Assembly: GCA_947650285.1 (NCBI GenBank)
Contig: CANTFL010001256.1
Location: 124,001 to 188,000 of the forward strand
Origin: Hyaloperonospora brassicae
Taxonomy: Eukaryota > Oomycota > Peronosporomycetes > Peronosporales > Peronosporaceae
DNA: 64,000 nucleotides
Direction: 5' to 3'
In this document: one piece after another, positions 34,344 through 44,903 of the stretch
Layout: the number at the start of each line of letters is the position of its first letter
Position numbering within the stretch: position 1 is the first letter of the stretch
Translations under genes and position numbers: made by a program
The notes under the pieces: model-generated
Database searches by the model: none
The model's input: only the letters and a program-made list of their open reading frames with translations
What the model was told of the DNA's origin: nothing

Positions 34344-34620
34344 TTACAGATCTAGCCTACCGGTGTGCTCGAATTTGCTTTGGATATCTTTCAGCATCGT
34401 GGCTGCAAGTCGATTTTCGTCATTCTTTATTATCTTTTCACGTGAAGCCGGCACTATATTAATCACACACATCGGCCTGCCAACGTCTTTTGCAAGTGTG
34501 GCCAGCGCCGAGCCGATAATGGCGCCCGAGTAGCTACTTGATTTGACCAATGAGGTGTATACACGAGCAAGAGAAGAGCCAAGTTTGCGGGCGATCATTT
34601 CCAACGGAAGGTTGGGCGTC
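34344..34620 (-). pseudogene. Small unidentified ORF whose start codon lies across a Gypsy element
   Basis: Open frame of about 90 residues on the minus strand, including KLGSSLARVYTSLVK, SGAIIGSALATLAKD and GRPMCVINIVPASREK; I do not recognise it. It runs open into the LTR border at 34620. On the far side of the element (39295-39301, minus strand) the bases ATGACGC sit next to the target duplication. Removing the element and one GACGC copy gives an ATG two codons before the ORF, in frame. Whether it was a complete gene or the first exon of one is unclear. Confidence 0.35.
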
Positions 34621-34810
34621 TGACAAACCCGGCCCGTGGCTTGCAGCGGGGCTCGAGTCTAATGTAGTGAAATGGAGAATAAATATATTGAGGAGGAGTG
34701 TTAAACTTGGTAGTCTAGTCTGGTTTAATCAAATAAAATGGCTGGCGCAATCTTCTTTCGTCTGGCGCAATCCAAAAATGGTCTCGCAGGTCATAGAGAT
34801 AGACCACTCA
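34621..34810 (-). repeat. 3' LTR of Gypsy B (element on minus strand)
   Basis: 190 bp copy of 39101..39290, adjacent to the purine tract at about 34811-34824. Confidence 0.9.
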
Positions 34811-36300
34811 TTTCATACTCCCCCATAAATTGTGAGATTTAGCACGTAAAATGTGGCGGATGCTCACACGTTCAGCCGTTTTTCCCCTGTTGATGGTCAC
34901 AGTGCCGTTGCTGTGAACTTGGCGGATAACAAAAAGTCCGGTTGCCACTGCGTGGAATTTCGCACGGAACTTCTTGGGGACGCGTAACATCACGTGGTCT
35001 CCCGTATTGTAGAAATGATTGAGGCGTTTGCTATTCTCGCGGTCATTGTCGGCAAGAATTGCATCAAAACGACGGTTTGAGAGGTAGCTCCAGTTGGTTT
35101 TATAAAGCTGACGAGTGATCATAACTTGACTGAAGACTAGTTAACCTGGTGAAGCATTGAGAATGCTGTGATAGCTAGTCGCACGGAGAATGCAGCTTAG
35201 TGGATGGTCTTCTTTCAGTCAGCGTAATCGTGGCACCTGATGACACTTAAAATCTCGAGGTGAACGCGTTCACAAATTGCGTTAGCTTATAAGTTCTTGC
35301 TCGTTATAGGCTTGGCCTGGATCCCGTAGCTGGGGAGCATTTCTTTATACTCGTCACCGGTAAAATCCGTTCCTAGGTCGCGAATAACCGTTACAAGACG
35401 CGGGTAGCGGCACAGCCATTCACGATCGAATCTTTCGGCTGTGGTCAGCGAAGTTTTGTCGTTCTGGATACACACTTCCGACCAACGCGTCGCGTGGTCA
35501 ATTATGGTGATACCGTAGTGTCCGTCTTCGTAGGGACCGATGAGATCGCCATGAACGGTGTCGAAGAGGTCCACCGTCTTGAGCGTTCGTGATGTTAGTA
35601 ATCCATAGTCCTGCTTGCCTCCGTGGATCTTTGCCTTCTTGCAAATTAGACAATCCTTTGCATCCTTGGTGGTCGCGGCTTCTATTCCGGGCCAGTAGAG
35701 AACCTGCCTAATCTTATCGTACTGTCGTTCACCGCCAGGGTGACTGAGCGATAAATGATACCGACGAATGAGATCTTCACGCAATCTATCGGGTACGATG
35801 ACGCGCTTTTGGTCCGCGACCATCGTGCAGCCGATTAAAGGTAGAAGCTGATAGTAAGGATTGTTGCTGCCGCTGAGGCAAGCTGTCTTAATTTTTTGAT
35901 TCATCAAGTCCTTATCTTGATGTTCGCGAAGAACTGGACCATGCATGACACAGTCTGGTTCATCATCGGTAGCACATATCCCGTCCGCGAGCTGCAAATG
36001 AGTCTTCGTGTTCATGGCGACAAATCTCATCCGGGAAAACGCATCAGCACCAACATTTTTGTTTCCCTTGATGTAATACATAGAGAGTCTGTACTCAGCC
36101 AGCAGGAGCTTCCAGCTCTTAACGCGCAGGCTGGTTTCGGCCGGAAAGATTAGGTTCTTATGGTTGGTGTGAACAACCACATGAAAATCGAGCAGCATGG
36201 TGCGGTATTCGCGCAGCATTTCAACGATAGAAAGAAGCTCAAGTTACATCGTTGTGTAATTTACTTGAAGCTAATTGAGACTTCGGGAATGCGCGTTCAA
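34811..36300 (-). pseudogene. Gypsy B integrase and RNase H
   Basis: 36219..35287 is one open frame: RNase H end (VVVHTNHKNLIFPAE, LAEYRLSMYYIKGNKN, GADAFSRM), integrase zinc region (HLSLSHPGGERQYDKIRQVL, CLICKKAKIHGG) and core (DLFDTVHGDLIGPY, RDLGTDFTGDEYKEML). The tail at 35122..34808 has GDHVMLRVPKKFRAKFHAV and HSNGTVTINRG, an integrase C-terminal domain. A stop and frame change separate the two parts near 35140-35290. The RNase H start near 36250-36300 is damaged where the tRNA-like insertion begins. Confidence 0.85.
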
Positions 36301-36369
36301 ATTGGCGTGGTAAATGTGTAGAGTGCTGTGTGGTATTGTATGGTTAGTATGTGCAGTGCAGCGTGCAGA

Positions 36370-36441
36370 GCACTGTTGGTCTAATGTTCAGAATTCATCC
36401 CTTCCAAGGATGAGGTCGGGGTTCGATTCCCCGACGGCGCA
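36370..36441 (+). tRNA. tRNA-Gly(TCC)-like sequence, probably a pseudogene
   Basis: 72 bases folding as a tRNA: anticodon stem CATCC/GGATG with loop CTTCCAA (anticodon TCC, Gly), a perfect T arm (GTCGGGGTTCGATTCCCCGAC) and discriminator A. The acceptor stem GCACTGT against ACGGCGC has one mismatch (third pair, A-C) and one G-U. The D loop reads AATGTTC where GG is expected. These defects suggest decay. A T5 run about 10 bases downstream could end Pol III transcription but belongs to the Gypsy sequence. It sits in about 145 bp of foreign sequence that interrupts Gypsy B RNase H. Confidence 0.7.
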
Positions 36442-39100
36442 CGTTGCTTTTTCATCTAAGTACTCTGCTACCAACTCCCGGTGCATAATCATACCACCGA
36501 TTTTCTTTTCGCTTACATCGGCGTAGACGTGAAATGGTTGCTCAAAGTCGGGAAAATCAAGTAGTACGGCTTGGGCAAACGCTTTCTGGACTGCGTGGAT
36601 GCTTCCGTGTCGCTAGACAACCATTCGAATGGGACTCTATTGCTTGTGAAGCTGTTGAGAGGTCGGCACAATGCCGTCTTGTTGGGTACCATATCTTGAT
36701 AGTAATTAATCCTTCCGAGAACGCGGCGTAGTTTCTTCCTGATCTCGGGGACGGACATTTTTGGATGGCTTTAATCTTCTTTTGTAGGGGCTGGATTCCT
36801 TGAGATGTCACAGTAAAGCCAAGATAGTCGACGGACTGTCTGAGGATGTGGCACTTCTTTCCGTTGAGAGTTACATCATACTTGGTCAGTCGCTTGAACA
36901 CAATGTTTAGGTGCTCTAGGTGCGTCTTCTCACTATCGGAGCAGACGAGTATATCATCCAAAAGAGACGACGACAAAAGCAAGATCGCCGAAAATCTTCT
37001 CCATACAGTTTTGAAATTTGTCCGGCGCTGTAGAACTTCCCATTGGAAGTCGCTTGTATTGATGCTTCCCGAACAGAAGACAGAAAGCTGTATTACCACG
37101 GCTTGGGGCAGCAAGGTAACGCGCGTAATACCCCATGTTTGCATCGAATGTTGACAAATACTTGGCGCCTGCGAGACGCAACATGATCTAGCGTATACGT
37201 GGGACGTAATATGGGCTGCGTTTCAAATATCGTTTGAGTCCGCGAAAGTCTATCAGTCGACGAAGTGATCCGTTGGGCTTCTTGAGAAAAAAAGCAGGCG
37301 ATGCCATTTCTGAACCAAAAAATTGCTCCAGAACGTCGATGCTAATTAAATGCTGGATGAGCTTCCAAACCTAATTTTCGAGGCTATTTGGGAATGGATA
37401 AGGTTTTTCGTATACAGCCTTGTACTTCGGCACTATTGGTAGATCGTAATCCCTGAGTCTCATCCTCCCCAAGTTACCGTCATAGAGTTGCTCGTTATCG
37501 CGAAGAAGCTTGAGATATTTGCCGATGAGTGGCTTAAATAGCCTGTCTGGCATGAGTTCTTCTGTTCGCACTGCATTGTTGTCGACTTCTTTGCTCTCGT
37601 CGGGGAATTCATGATCACTCGCAGTGGGAGATGGTGATCCGCCGGTGTTCAAATAAGTATAGTGATCATCCCACTACACCATTTTGTCTCTAAAATTCAG
37701 CACGATCCACAATTCATTCAGGATGGCACGACCGATAACCATAGCATCCTAGCTCTGATCCAGAAATTTCAAACTTGTGCGTGAATATGGTCGAAGGCTT
37801 GAGAACCGGAAATCGAAACTGTACAATCGCTTTACCAGCACTAGTGACCTCTCCATTGACTGAAACGTTGTCGCTGACTCGACCTGTCGATTCCCAAGCT
37901 GAGCATTAGCTCGCATAGTTTCTTGGTTGATTATTCTCCGCAAGGCACCACTGTCTAACAGTGCATTGAAGTTGCCACTAGCGCCTTCGATTTATACCGT
38001 AATGCGTAGCGGGGAGAGCATGGCGCTCGTTTGTTCTTCTTGAAGAGGCCGACAAGCTTAATTTCGCTGTCGCTGTCACTCTGGCTTGCCTTTTCTTCTT
38101 CGAATCTTGGGTAATTACTATTTTTGAGCAGCTCGTTTCGTCTCGGCAGGCTTGTCCTCTTCGAGTTGCTTCTTGAGGGCAAATCATTCGCTAGAATCGT
38201 GAGAGCTTGATTTGTCAAACAAATACCACTTGCCGTGCTCTTGGTGGCGGTCGTGTTTCTTATTGCCGCCTTGTACACCCGGTCGGCCTTGATGATCTTG
38301 ACGCGTGTCGCGATGCTCGCGATGGTTGCGCCGATCTATGCGCCGATCAGCGGAAGGGCGTTGTTGGTCGCGTCGATCTTGAACTTTTTCACCACCATAG
38401 ATAGCTGGGCCAGTTAGGCGATCCCGGCCAGTCTGCCTCTCGCGCCTCTCGCGCCTTTCGAGGCGCTCGAATTACATCGCCAGTTCGTTCACCGTCTTAT
38501 ACGAAATTCCGCAGCACGCTAAATTGTCCTGTCAGTTCGGCGGCTCGGCTCGGCGGAAATAGCGACATTGTTGCAGCTCTGAGATGGTTTGCGCATCCTG
38601 GGGAACTTCGACGTACATCTGTGCAAGCTGTAGTAGCCGTGCCGCGCAGCTTTTTACCGTCTCTTATCTGCGCTTGGTAGGGGTCCATAGCTCTTCATCC
38701 AGGTCTTAACAGTAGTCCGCTGGGACCAGGAGAAGTCTAACCTCACGATTAAAGTCTTCAAATGTCATGCCTTTGCTGGAAGCATCGCTGGCGATGCGCT
38801 CTACTTCGCGCAACAGATCACCGTCAACTAGTGTAAGCAGTTTAACGGAATGTTGTTCAGCTTTTCAGCCTTTTCGTTTCGCGAGGCTTCGAAACTGCAT
38901 GCTCCATGTCAGCCAGTCCTTCGATGGACCACCGCAAAAGCACTTTATCTTCATTTTGGCGGCGTCAGCTGGTGACGTCGCACTTTCTTGGCACGTCACG
39001 ATGGTGTACGTGACGTATTCATCCTCATTCCGTCCCATGATGATGGCGACGGGATTCTCGTACGGGATGTGACTGTATTAGCCAATTTGATATATCAAAA
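36442..39100 (-). pseudogene. Gypsy B gag, protease and reverse transcriptase
   Basis: Reading on the minus strand: gag remnants 39000-38000; protease with NFNALLDSGALRRI (D-S-G active site) near 37960 and MVIGRAILNELWIVLN near 37730; RT from 37650 with YEKPYPFP, SPAFFLKKPNGSLRRLIDF, YLSTFDANMGYY, KRLPMGSSTAPDKFQ. The catalytic LDDILVCS follows after a frameshift near 36960. YLGFTVTSQGIQP and the RNase H start come next. Several stops. Confidence 0.82.
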
Positions 39101-39290
39101 TGACAAACCCGGCCCGTGGCTTGCAGCGGGGCTCGAGTCTAATGTAGTGAAATGGAGAATAAATATATTGAGGAGGAGTGTTAAACTTGGTAGGCTAGTC
39201 TGGTTTAATCAAATAAAATGGCTGGCGCAATCTTCTTTCGTCTGGCGCAATCCAAAAATGGTCTCGCGGGTCATATAGATAGACCACCCA
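39101..39290 (-). repeat. 5' LTR of Gypsy B (element on minus strand)
   Basis: 190 bp copy of 34621..34810. Beyond its outer end lie TGTC and then GCGTC. Confidence 0.9.
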
Positions 39291-39301
39291 TGTCGCGTCA
39301 T

Positions 39302-40886
39302 AACTCCAAAAATGCACACACTGGATACACCATGTACTCAAACGTCAACATGAATGGTACTGGAGCTACATAAACACTTTACCGCGTTCACCTGCCGTTG
39401 TATTCTGCTGCAACTCGACAGTACTAACGTCACAATTTTGCAAGCATATGTGGCAAAAATTTGTTCTTGAACCACGCGTATTCACGAAGTGTTCGCAGCG
39501 TATCTCATCGATAAGCTACGCTAGATATACATTGCTGAAAGTTGCTAATAGGAATAAAAATCCGTAAAATCTCCATCATCCTCCTTATTTGCGGTATAAT
39601 GTCGTCAATTTATAGGCTCTATGAGAAATCTTCCGTGCTTTTATCGTGCCTTTTCTTGCATATAACGCCAACTACCGACCAGATTATGTGATCAATGTTA
39701 GTGTACGACATTCTAAGAAATTAATCAGTAGAGTAGTTTCCTATTTTCCCTCTATAGGAAGTCGTTGATTTTCTCCTTTAGAGTGATACACGGAAACGTT
39801 TAACAGAGCTTTGAATATTATTGCTGATTTAGGCAAACTTGTGTCCAATAGCTGGAAATTATGTTTTGCCGCTAAGACCTGCAAAGATTAGTGATTGTGC
39901 ACCGGAAACGCAAAGCGATTTTAACCCCCGTAGAACGCGCTATGAACAATTCGCACTAGACTTCGAGATCCTGCTATTGAGATATGGGTGCGCATTTTCA
40001 TCACGGGCGGGCAGTGTTTACACTTTTCTCGATCAAAAAGTACGTGCTCGCAAAGCCATTAGTAAATTTCTTTGTCAAGCCGATGTACATTTCCGTCTAT
40101 GCACGGTGTGTCTGTAATTTTTTATATTGGAATATACATGCTCACCCGGAGACGACTATTCGATGATCTCGTACGTTCACTGGTATGGCGAAGTTATCAG
40201 TGGTTGTACGTAAGGTAAAAGTTAAACCTTCTCGGCAGCTACATTCCGGATATGTGTGCGTGATATTTCAGCAGATGCAAATTACTACAGGGAAAAACTA
40301 AGTCATGATGATGTAACTTTGACATTTAACCTTTCTTGAATCTTGTACTTGCAAACAAACACATACGAGGTAGCTGTTGATCTACTACCTTAGACACATA
40401 AGGACCTCTAAACCCTTCCACGTGCTTATTTATTGTTTGGTGTCATTGATCGCACTTCGTGTCGTTGGTTTTGTCGCATTGAAAGACTATTCGTTGTCTC
40501 TATATTATTTTATCCGACTTTTGAACTCGTCATTGGCACCTATAAGTAGCTTCATTGCACAGAAACTACACTAATTTATCGCTTCAAAGTTACCTAAAAC
40601 AATTATTGGTCTCCTATCGTCAACTGTCCAGCCAATGTATGCAGGTAAGTAGATATTCAAATCATTATTTACTTATATGAACTGGAGTATTCACATATTG
40701 AGGCAACACACAGAAGTTGACCGTTCATCTCATTTTGTAGCTCTATTGTCCCATGTACCTTCTAGGGAATCAAACAAGTCATCCTGTAGCGGAATGAGCT
40801 GGTCAATTACTAATAGCTATTAGTCATTGTCGGATCGAAAGAAAGCCCTCATCACAGAAGGGATAATATGGACAAACGAATTGTAT
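39302..40886. other. AT-rich spacer
   Basis: No gene or transposon recognised; short open frames only (for example 40377..40574 plus, hydrophobic by AT-rich composition). Confidence 0.5.
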
Positions 40887-42008
40887 TTTTAATTTGGCCA
40901 CGACTAGGGGCACACCCCACTGTTGCTAGAGGCACACCTCATTTTTGCTACGGGCACACCAGCCCACCTAAAATAATAAAAAAAGGACTTCACATTCTAT
41001 AGTGCAGTATAATATGTAAAGCACGTATTCACTTACTACTGATCCATATCTCTTTATCTTACACTGCAGATCCACTCATGCGCAATACTTTATCAATCCA
41101 TCTTGGTCAGGGCGGTATTCAAGCAGGCAATGCCTGCTGAGATCTCTACTATCTCAAACATCGTGTCCGATTCGATGGGTAGATGCCAAGTGACCTGACC
41201 ATCGGCAGTGTAACGACTCTTTTGCGACGTTTTTTGCCAAATCAGGCACGGACAAACACGCGCCGCGTGCAGTATTTGTGGACCTTGAGGCTACCGTCTG
41301 TGACGACGTACGTACTAGTACATAGCGTTGAATGTCCCACCCCGGGTAGATTATTATGGGTAAGAAAATGCAGAAAAAAATTACGCACGAGGTATTACAT
41401 CAACATGATGGAGACCGTCGCTGAGGTTATGGCTGTTATGTAGAAGCGCCACGATCGCACTTAATGTAGACCTGTTGCAGACTTACCTTGTTTCCTTTGA
41501 TCTGGCGACTACGATGGCATACCCTTGGGTAGCCGCAAAACCGTTTAAGGTTGATTCCATTTCGTTCCTGGAAGGAAAGGTGGTATTAATGATAGCGGCA
41601 GGTGGGGGTTGGAGCTGTTTAGCGACGGTTGTTCCTTTCTCGGGCCTTCGTACGTCGTTTTAGAAGTCCAGCTGGTGGGTGTTATTATCCGTTGTATCCT
41701 GTCGTATTGTATGAGTATGAGGGGACATAGACGCAGATGCGCGGCCAAGACAAGTGTCTAACACAGGTTCTTTTTCTTTTCTAGTATGGGATACCCCCTC
41801 TTTAACATCCAGAACCCTAGTCCAAACAATCTCAGCAATATGGTTGGGTGCTTTACATACAATTGTATTGTACTGTCCGCGTACATAATTCTGCACTATA
41901 AAATGTGAGACCTTTATACCATTTTAGGCGTACGGGTCTACCCGTAGCAAAAATGGGGTGTGCCCCTAGCAAAAGTGGGGTGCGCCCCTAGTCGTGGCCT
42001 TTTGATTT
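40887..42008. mobile_element. Non-autonomous Mutator-type DNA transposon, element 2
   Basis: Element 40896..41999 (1104 bp) has the same about 110-bp inverted ends as element 1 (GGCCACGACTAGGGGC...). Nine-base flanks TTTTAATTT and TTTTGATTT agree at 8 of 9. Its minus strand matches element 1's plus strand in two interior blocks: around 41100-41215 (versus 33500-33640) and around 41240-41320 (versus 32390-32470). It is therefore the same family in opposite orientation with a shortened middle. No transposase frame. Confidence 0.75.
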
Positions 42009-43732
42009 TGATGTTACAATAACCAAACTTCTACCGATATTGCTAGACAGAGCTGGAAGCTGCAGCCTGACCAATTTTCGCGCAGGCCTTTAAGTTCCAA
42101 GCTAGGAAAGCTGATCGTAGTACGAAGCTGTCGTCCTTTTTGAATAGCGACGTTTTATTAACACGACAATGAAGGGTCCACTAAGTTTCCTACAGGAAGC
42201 ACACATCTACGAGGAAAGCTATCAAGGTGTGACTAAGCATGGAAACCGACCTTTTCTGATAATTGTTTTGAAACTTGAGAACCTTAGCGAGTGTCAGCTG
42301 TCATTTCATGTGCCAAAGAACTTTTGTTGGCATTGGCTCAAGGTCACGGACAGTTTGACACCCGTGTCAATGTGCTTGGCAAGACCTTAATCCCCACCGT
42401 TCTTGACGATAGATGGCACACCCGCTAGACTTCATACAAACTACCGTTTACCATGATCTTCACCTTTGAACTTCGCCATTGTCCACCGTGCTTTTATTTG
42501 CACGAAGACGTTGCCACATACTCGGCTTTCGCAGGAGATGTAGAACTACGTTATTGCAGGATTGCCCAATAATGGCTGATAAAATGTTCATCCTCAACAA
42601 GGCCCCCAGTCGGGCATCGAGCGTCCTTGTTATTTTCTTATCCAGCGTCTCCGAATGCACTGAGCTTCCATTCACTAGAAATGTGTCGATGCGATCGATA
42701 CTTCGCTGCAATCGACTGCAGGTAGCGTAGCATACGATCAGCCATATCGCTTTGCTCTTTACTCGGCTACTCTGATTCTAGACATAGCTGTCCCAACGAG
42801 AAGACGACGTCAGGTCTTGTCTCGTTTGCTACGTACATAAACGATCTCATTCGAAATCGACACAGGCGGGTACTTCCTGTAAGCCTTTTATTTACACTTG
42901 AACAGTGTTGAGCCATCACAGTTGGGCTCACATCGGTCTTGCACATCCGTAACGAATTTTCGTAGCCGTTGCAGCAATGCATGCGCTTTAGATGGCTCTT
43001 AGCCACTGCATGTTCATGTCGTGTTTGCTATTCGAACACGAATGAATCGCTACTTTCCAATGTCTTCTGCTAAACTGTCTCAGCAATTTCCCGGTAGCTA
43101 TTGTCATCGGGTCATGGGGATGGTGGTCAATACTGAGCAAATCGCCCACAGACAAAGTCGTGAAAACCTACAAATGACTCTAATTTTGACGGACGAATAC
43201 ACGAGCATTCAAACATGTATGCGAAAACGCCTGCTCTTACGGTAACTAAGAAATGTCTTTGACCGCGTTGCAGCAGCTTGGTTCGAATCATAAGAGCTTG
43301 CGTTGCAGCTGAGGTACTGAGCACCCAAGTGTATTCGAAACAAAACACCGAGATAGATGTGATATTCACATATCAACAAGTCTTGTTTCATTCAGAATCA
43401 CATGGAGGTACCGAGCACATTAATGAGTAAACGTCATCTAGGTGAGTAGGTCCGGCAAATGGACTTGGAAAACTGTTGGCGAGCAGAAGTGGTCGATGCG
43501 AGACTTGATCTACATCAGCCACGTGAATGTTGTCGGCACAAAGCGAGGAGATCACCATTGCGTCAAGCTGCATGACGTACATGCACCCGTTCATGCAGCG
43601 AACTCGACGGCTTGCTTGACGAATTAGATGGAACAGTCTCTCGTCGGCATGTAAAACAAGTAGGACCCACATTGCAGTCGATAGATACTCTGATTTTGTG
43701 CGACATGCGCTCCCGAATGTATCAACCTCGTG
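42009..43732. other. Spacer with a Copia fragment
   Basis: Apart from the Copia remnant at 42767..43006 I see no recognisable gene. Open frames on both strands lack domains. Confidence 0.5.
42767..43006 (-). pseudogene. Copia-type polymerase fragment
   Basis: 80-residue open frame ending SFMYVANETRPDVVFSLGQL, the conserved stretch between Copia RT and RNase H (usually SLMYLAxxTRPDIAFAVxxL). Neighbouring sequence is too decayed to extend it. No LTRs found. Confidence 0.5.
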
Positions 43733-44663
43733 TTATTGCTGCAGTAGCTCCTCCTTCCACAACGCAAGTAGTTTGCGCAGCTCCGGCTCCCTGTCAATAA
43801 CAGCCTTCTTCGCAGCGACGTCGCGTTGACTGCTACCATCTGCCGTAACAACGATCTCAAACTCATCGGCACTCGTGTCGTCGAAGTCGAGCAACTCGAT
43901 ATGGCCCGAGACATCGCCACTCGCCCACGAAAACTTGACCGACAGCTCGTAACCGCAGCGCTTCTTCCCGCGACTAAACACCACCTGCCAGCAGCAATTG
44001 ATGCGCTACTTGTAAGCGGCATACTCGAGCATCAACAAGATGGTACGGCACCACCACATACCTTGGCTTCTCCGTCACAGCGTACAATAGAAGTGGCCTT
44101 GACACACAGTCCTTCTGCTCCACCATCAAAGCTAAAGGACGTCAAAATGTGGTGTTTCAGGCGCTCTCGCGCCCACTCGGATTTGTCGCGTTCTTCCCTA
44201 TGATTCAACATACGCTACAAATGAGAACCTGCCCACTCGCACCACCTCTTCCTCCTATACCAAGATGGCTACACTTGATCGATCGACAATAGCGCACGTA
44301 CCAAGTGCCTGCACTGTTCCATGCAGACCTCGAGTCACTCGAGCAGTCCACTGCTGTCGCCACAGTAGCATCTCCAATTCGCACGGGGGTACAGTCCTGC
44401 ACACACGTCGACACAGCAATGCCGTCTCTCAACGTCAGCACCAACACAAACAAAACAGCGCTACAGACAGTCAAAGGACACACAAACACACAAACACAAA
44501 CACACACACATAGACGCAAACACGCAGACGCAAACACACGCAGACGCAAACACACAGAGCGGACAGAGGGGGGTACGACCTGCGGCGTCTGGGCGATCGT
44601 CTTCATCCAGCCATGATAGCCGCTGTGCAGCTGCGTGGCGTCGTCGTCGTCGTCGCTCGACAT
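43733..44663 (-). CDS. Aha1 N-domain Hsp90 cochaperone (no C-terminal Aha1 domain)
   Basis: Aha1 stimulates the Hsp90 ATPase; its N-domain binds the Hsp90 middle domain. Four exons give 188 residues: 44663..44580, 44396..44302, 44197..44062, 43984..43733, all in phase. The N-terminus is acidic (MSSDDDDDATQ). After SAWNSAGTW the family segment EERDKSEWARERL appears exactly across the second splice, then CDGEAK/VVFSRGKKRCGYEL across the third, SWASGDVSGHIEL and KKAVIDREPELRKLLALW. The frame stops at ELLQQ; the START-like C-terminal domain of full Aha1 is absent, and none follows downstream. The 183-nt first intron is a CA-rich microsatellite. Head-to-head with the WW-TH1 gene. Confidence 0.88.
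44460..44560. repeat. CA/GCAAAC-rich microsatellite in the first Aha1-gene intron
   Basis: Runs of CACAAA and ACGCAAACAC units between splice sites of the minus-strand gene. Confidence 0.85.
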
Positions 44664-44903
44664 GGCGCTATTTCGTGTGTCGGTACACGAGTTCGATTCG
44701 CGTGGGCGGACGTCTTGTGCCACACACACTGTACACACACAGACACACAACGCCCACAAAACGAACCGCACGAGCCACTTGCCGCACCCTCCCACACCGC
44801 TTCACGGGCAAGTGGGGAGGACCTCGTCGTTGATTGGTTGAAAAAAGACGCCACCTTTATCACGCGGGCCAACAGGTCGACGACGACTGGGGCAGACGCC
44901 GTC
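44664..44903. promoter_or_regulatory. Bidirectional upstream region between the Aha1 and WW-TH1 genes
   Basis: 240 bp separate the two start codons. An inverted CCAAT box (GATTGGTTG at about 44831) lies near the plus-strand gene. No other element recognised. Confidence 0.4.

Larger units (their letters stand above)
34621..39290 (-). mobile_element. Gypsy LTR retrotransposon B, minus strand, 4.7 kb, decayed
   Basis: Direct repeats 34621..34810 and 39101..39290 (190 bp, about 4 differences by eye) are the LTRs. On the minus strand they read TG(A/G)GTGG...TTTGTCA, and a purine tract (GGGGGAGTATGAAA) directly precedes the 3' copy. Internal order on the minus strand is gag, protease, RT, RNase H, integrase. 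GCGTC occurs at 34616-34620 and again at 39295-39299, 4 bases beyond the LTR as I drew it, a likely target duplication. Sequence type differs from the chromovirus at 13-23 kb: short LTRs, no chromodomain seen. Confidence 0.88.

Noticed and set aside
44205..44795. 196-residue minus-strand ORF with Cys/Val repeats
   Set aside because: The repeat part is the CA-rich first intron of the Aha1 gene; only its ends are exons.
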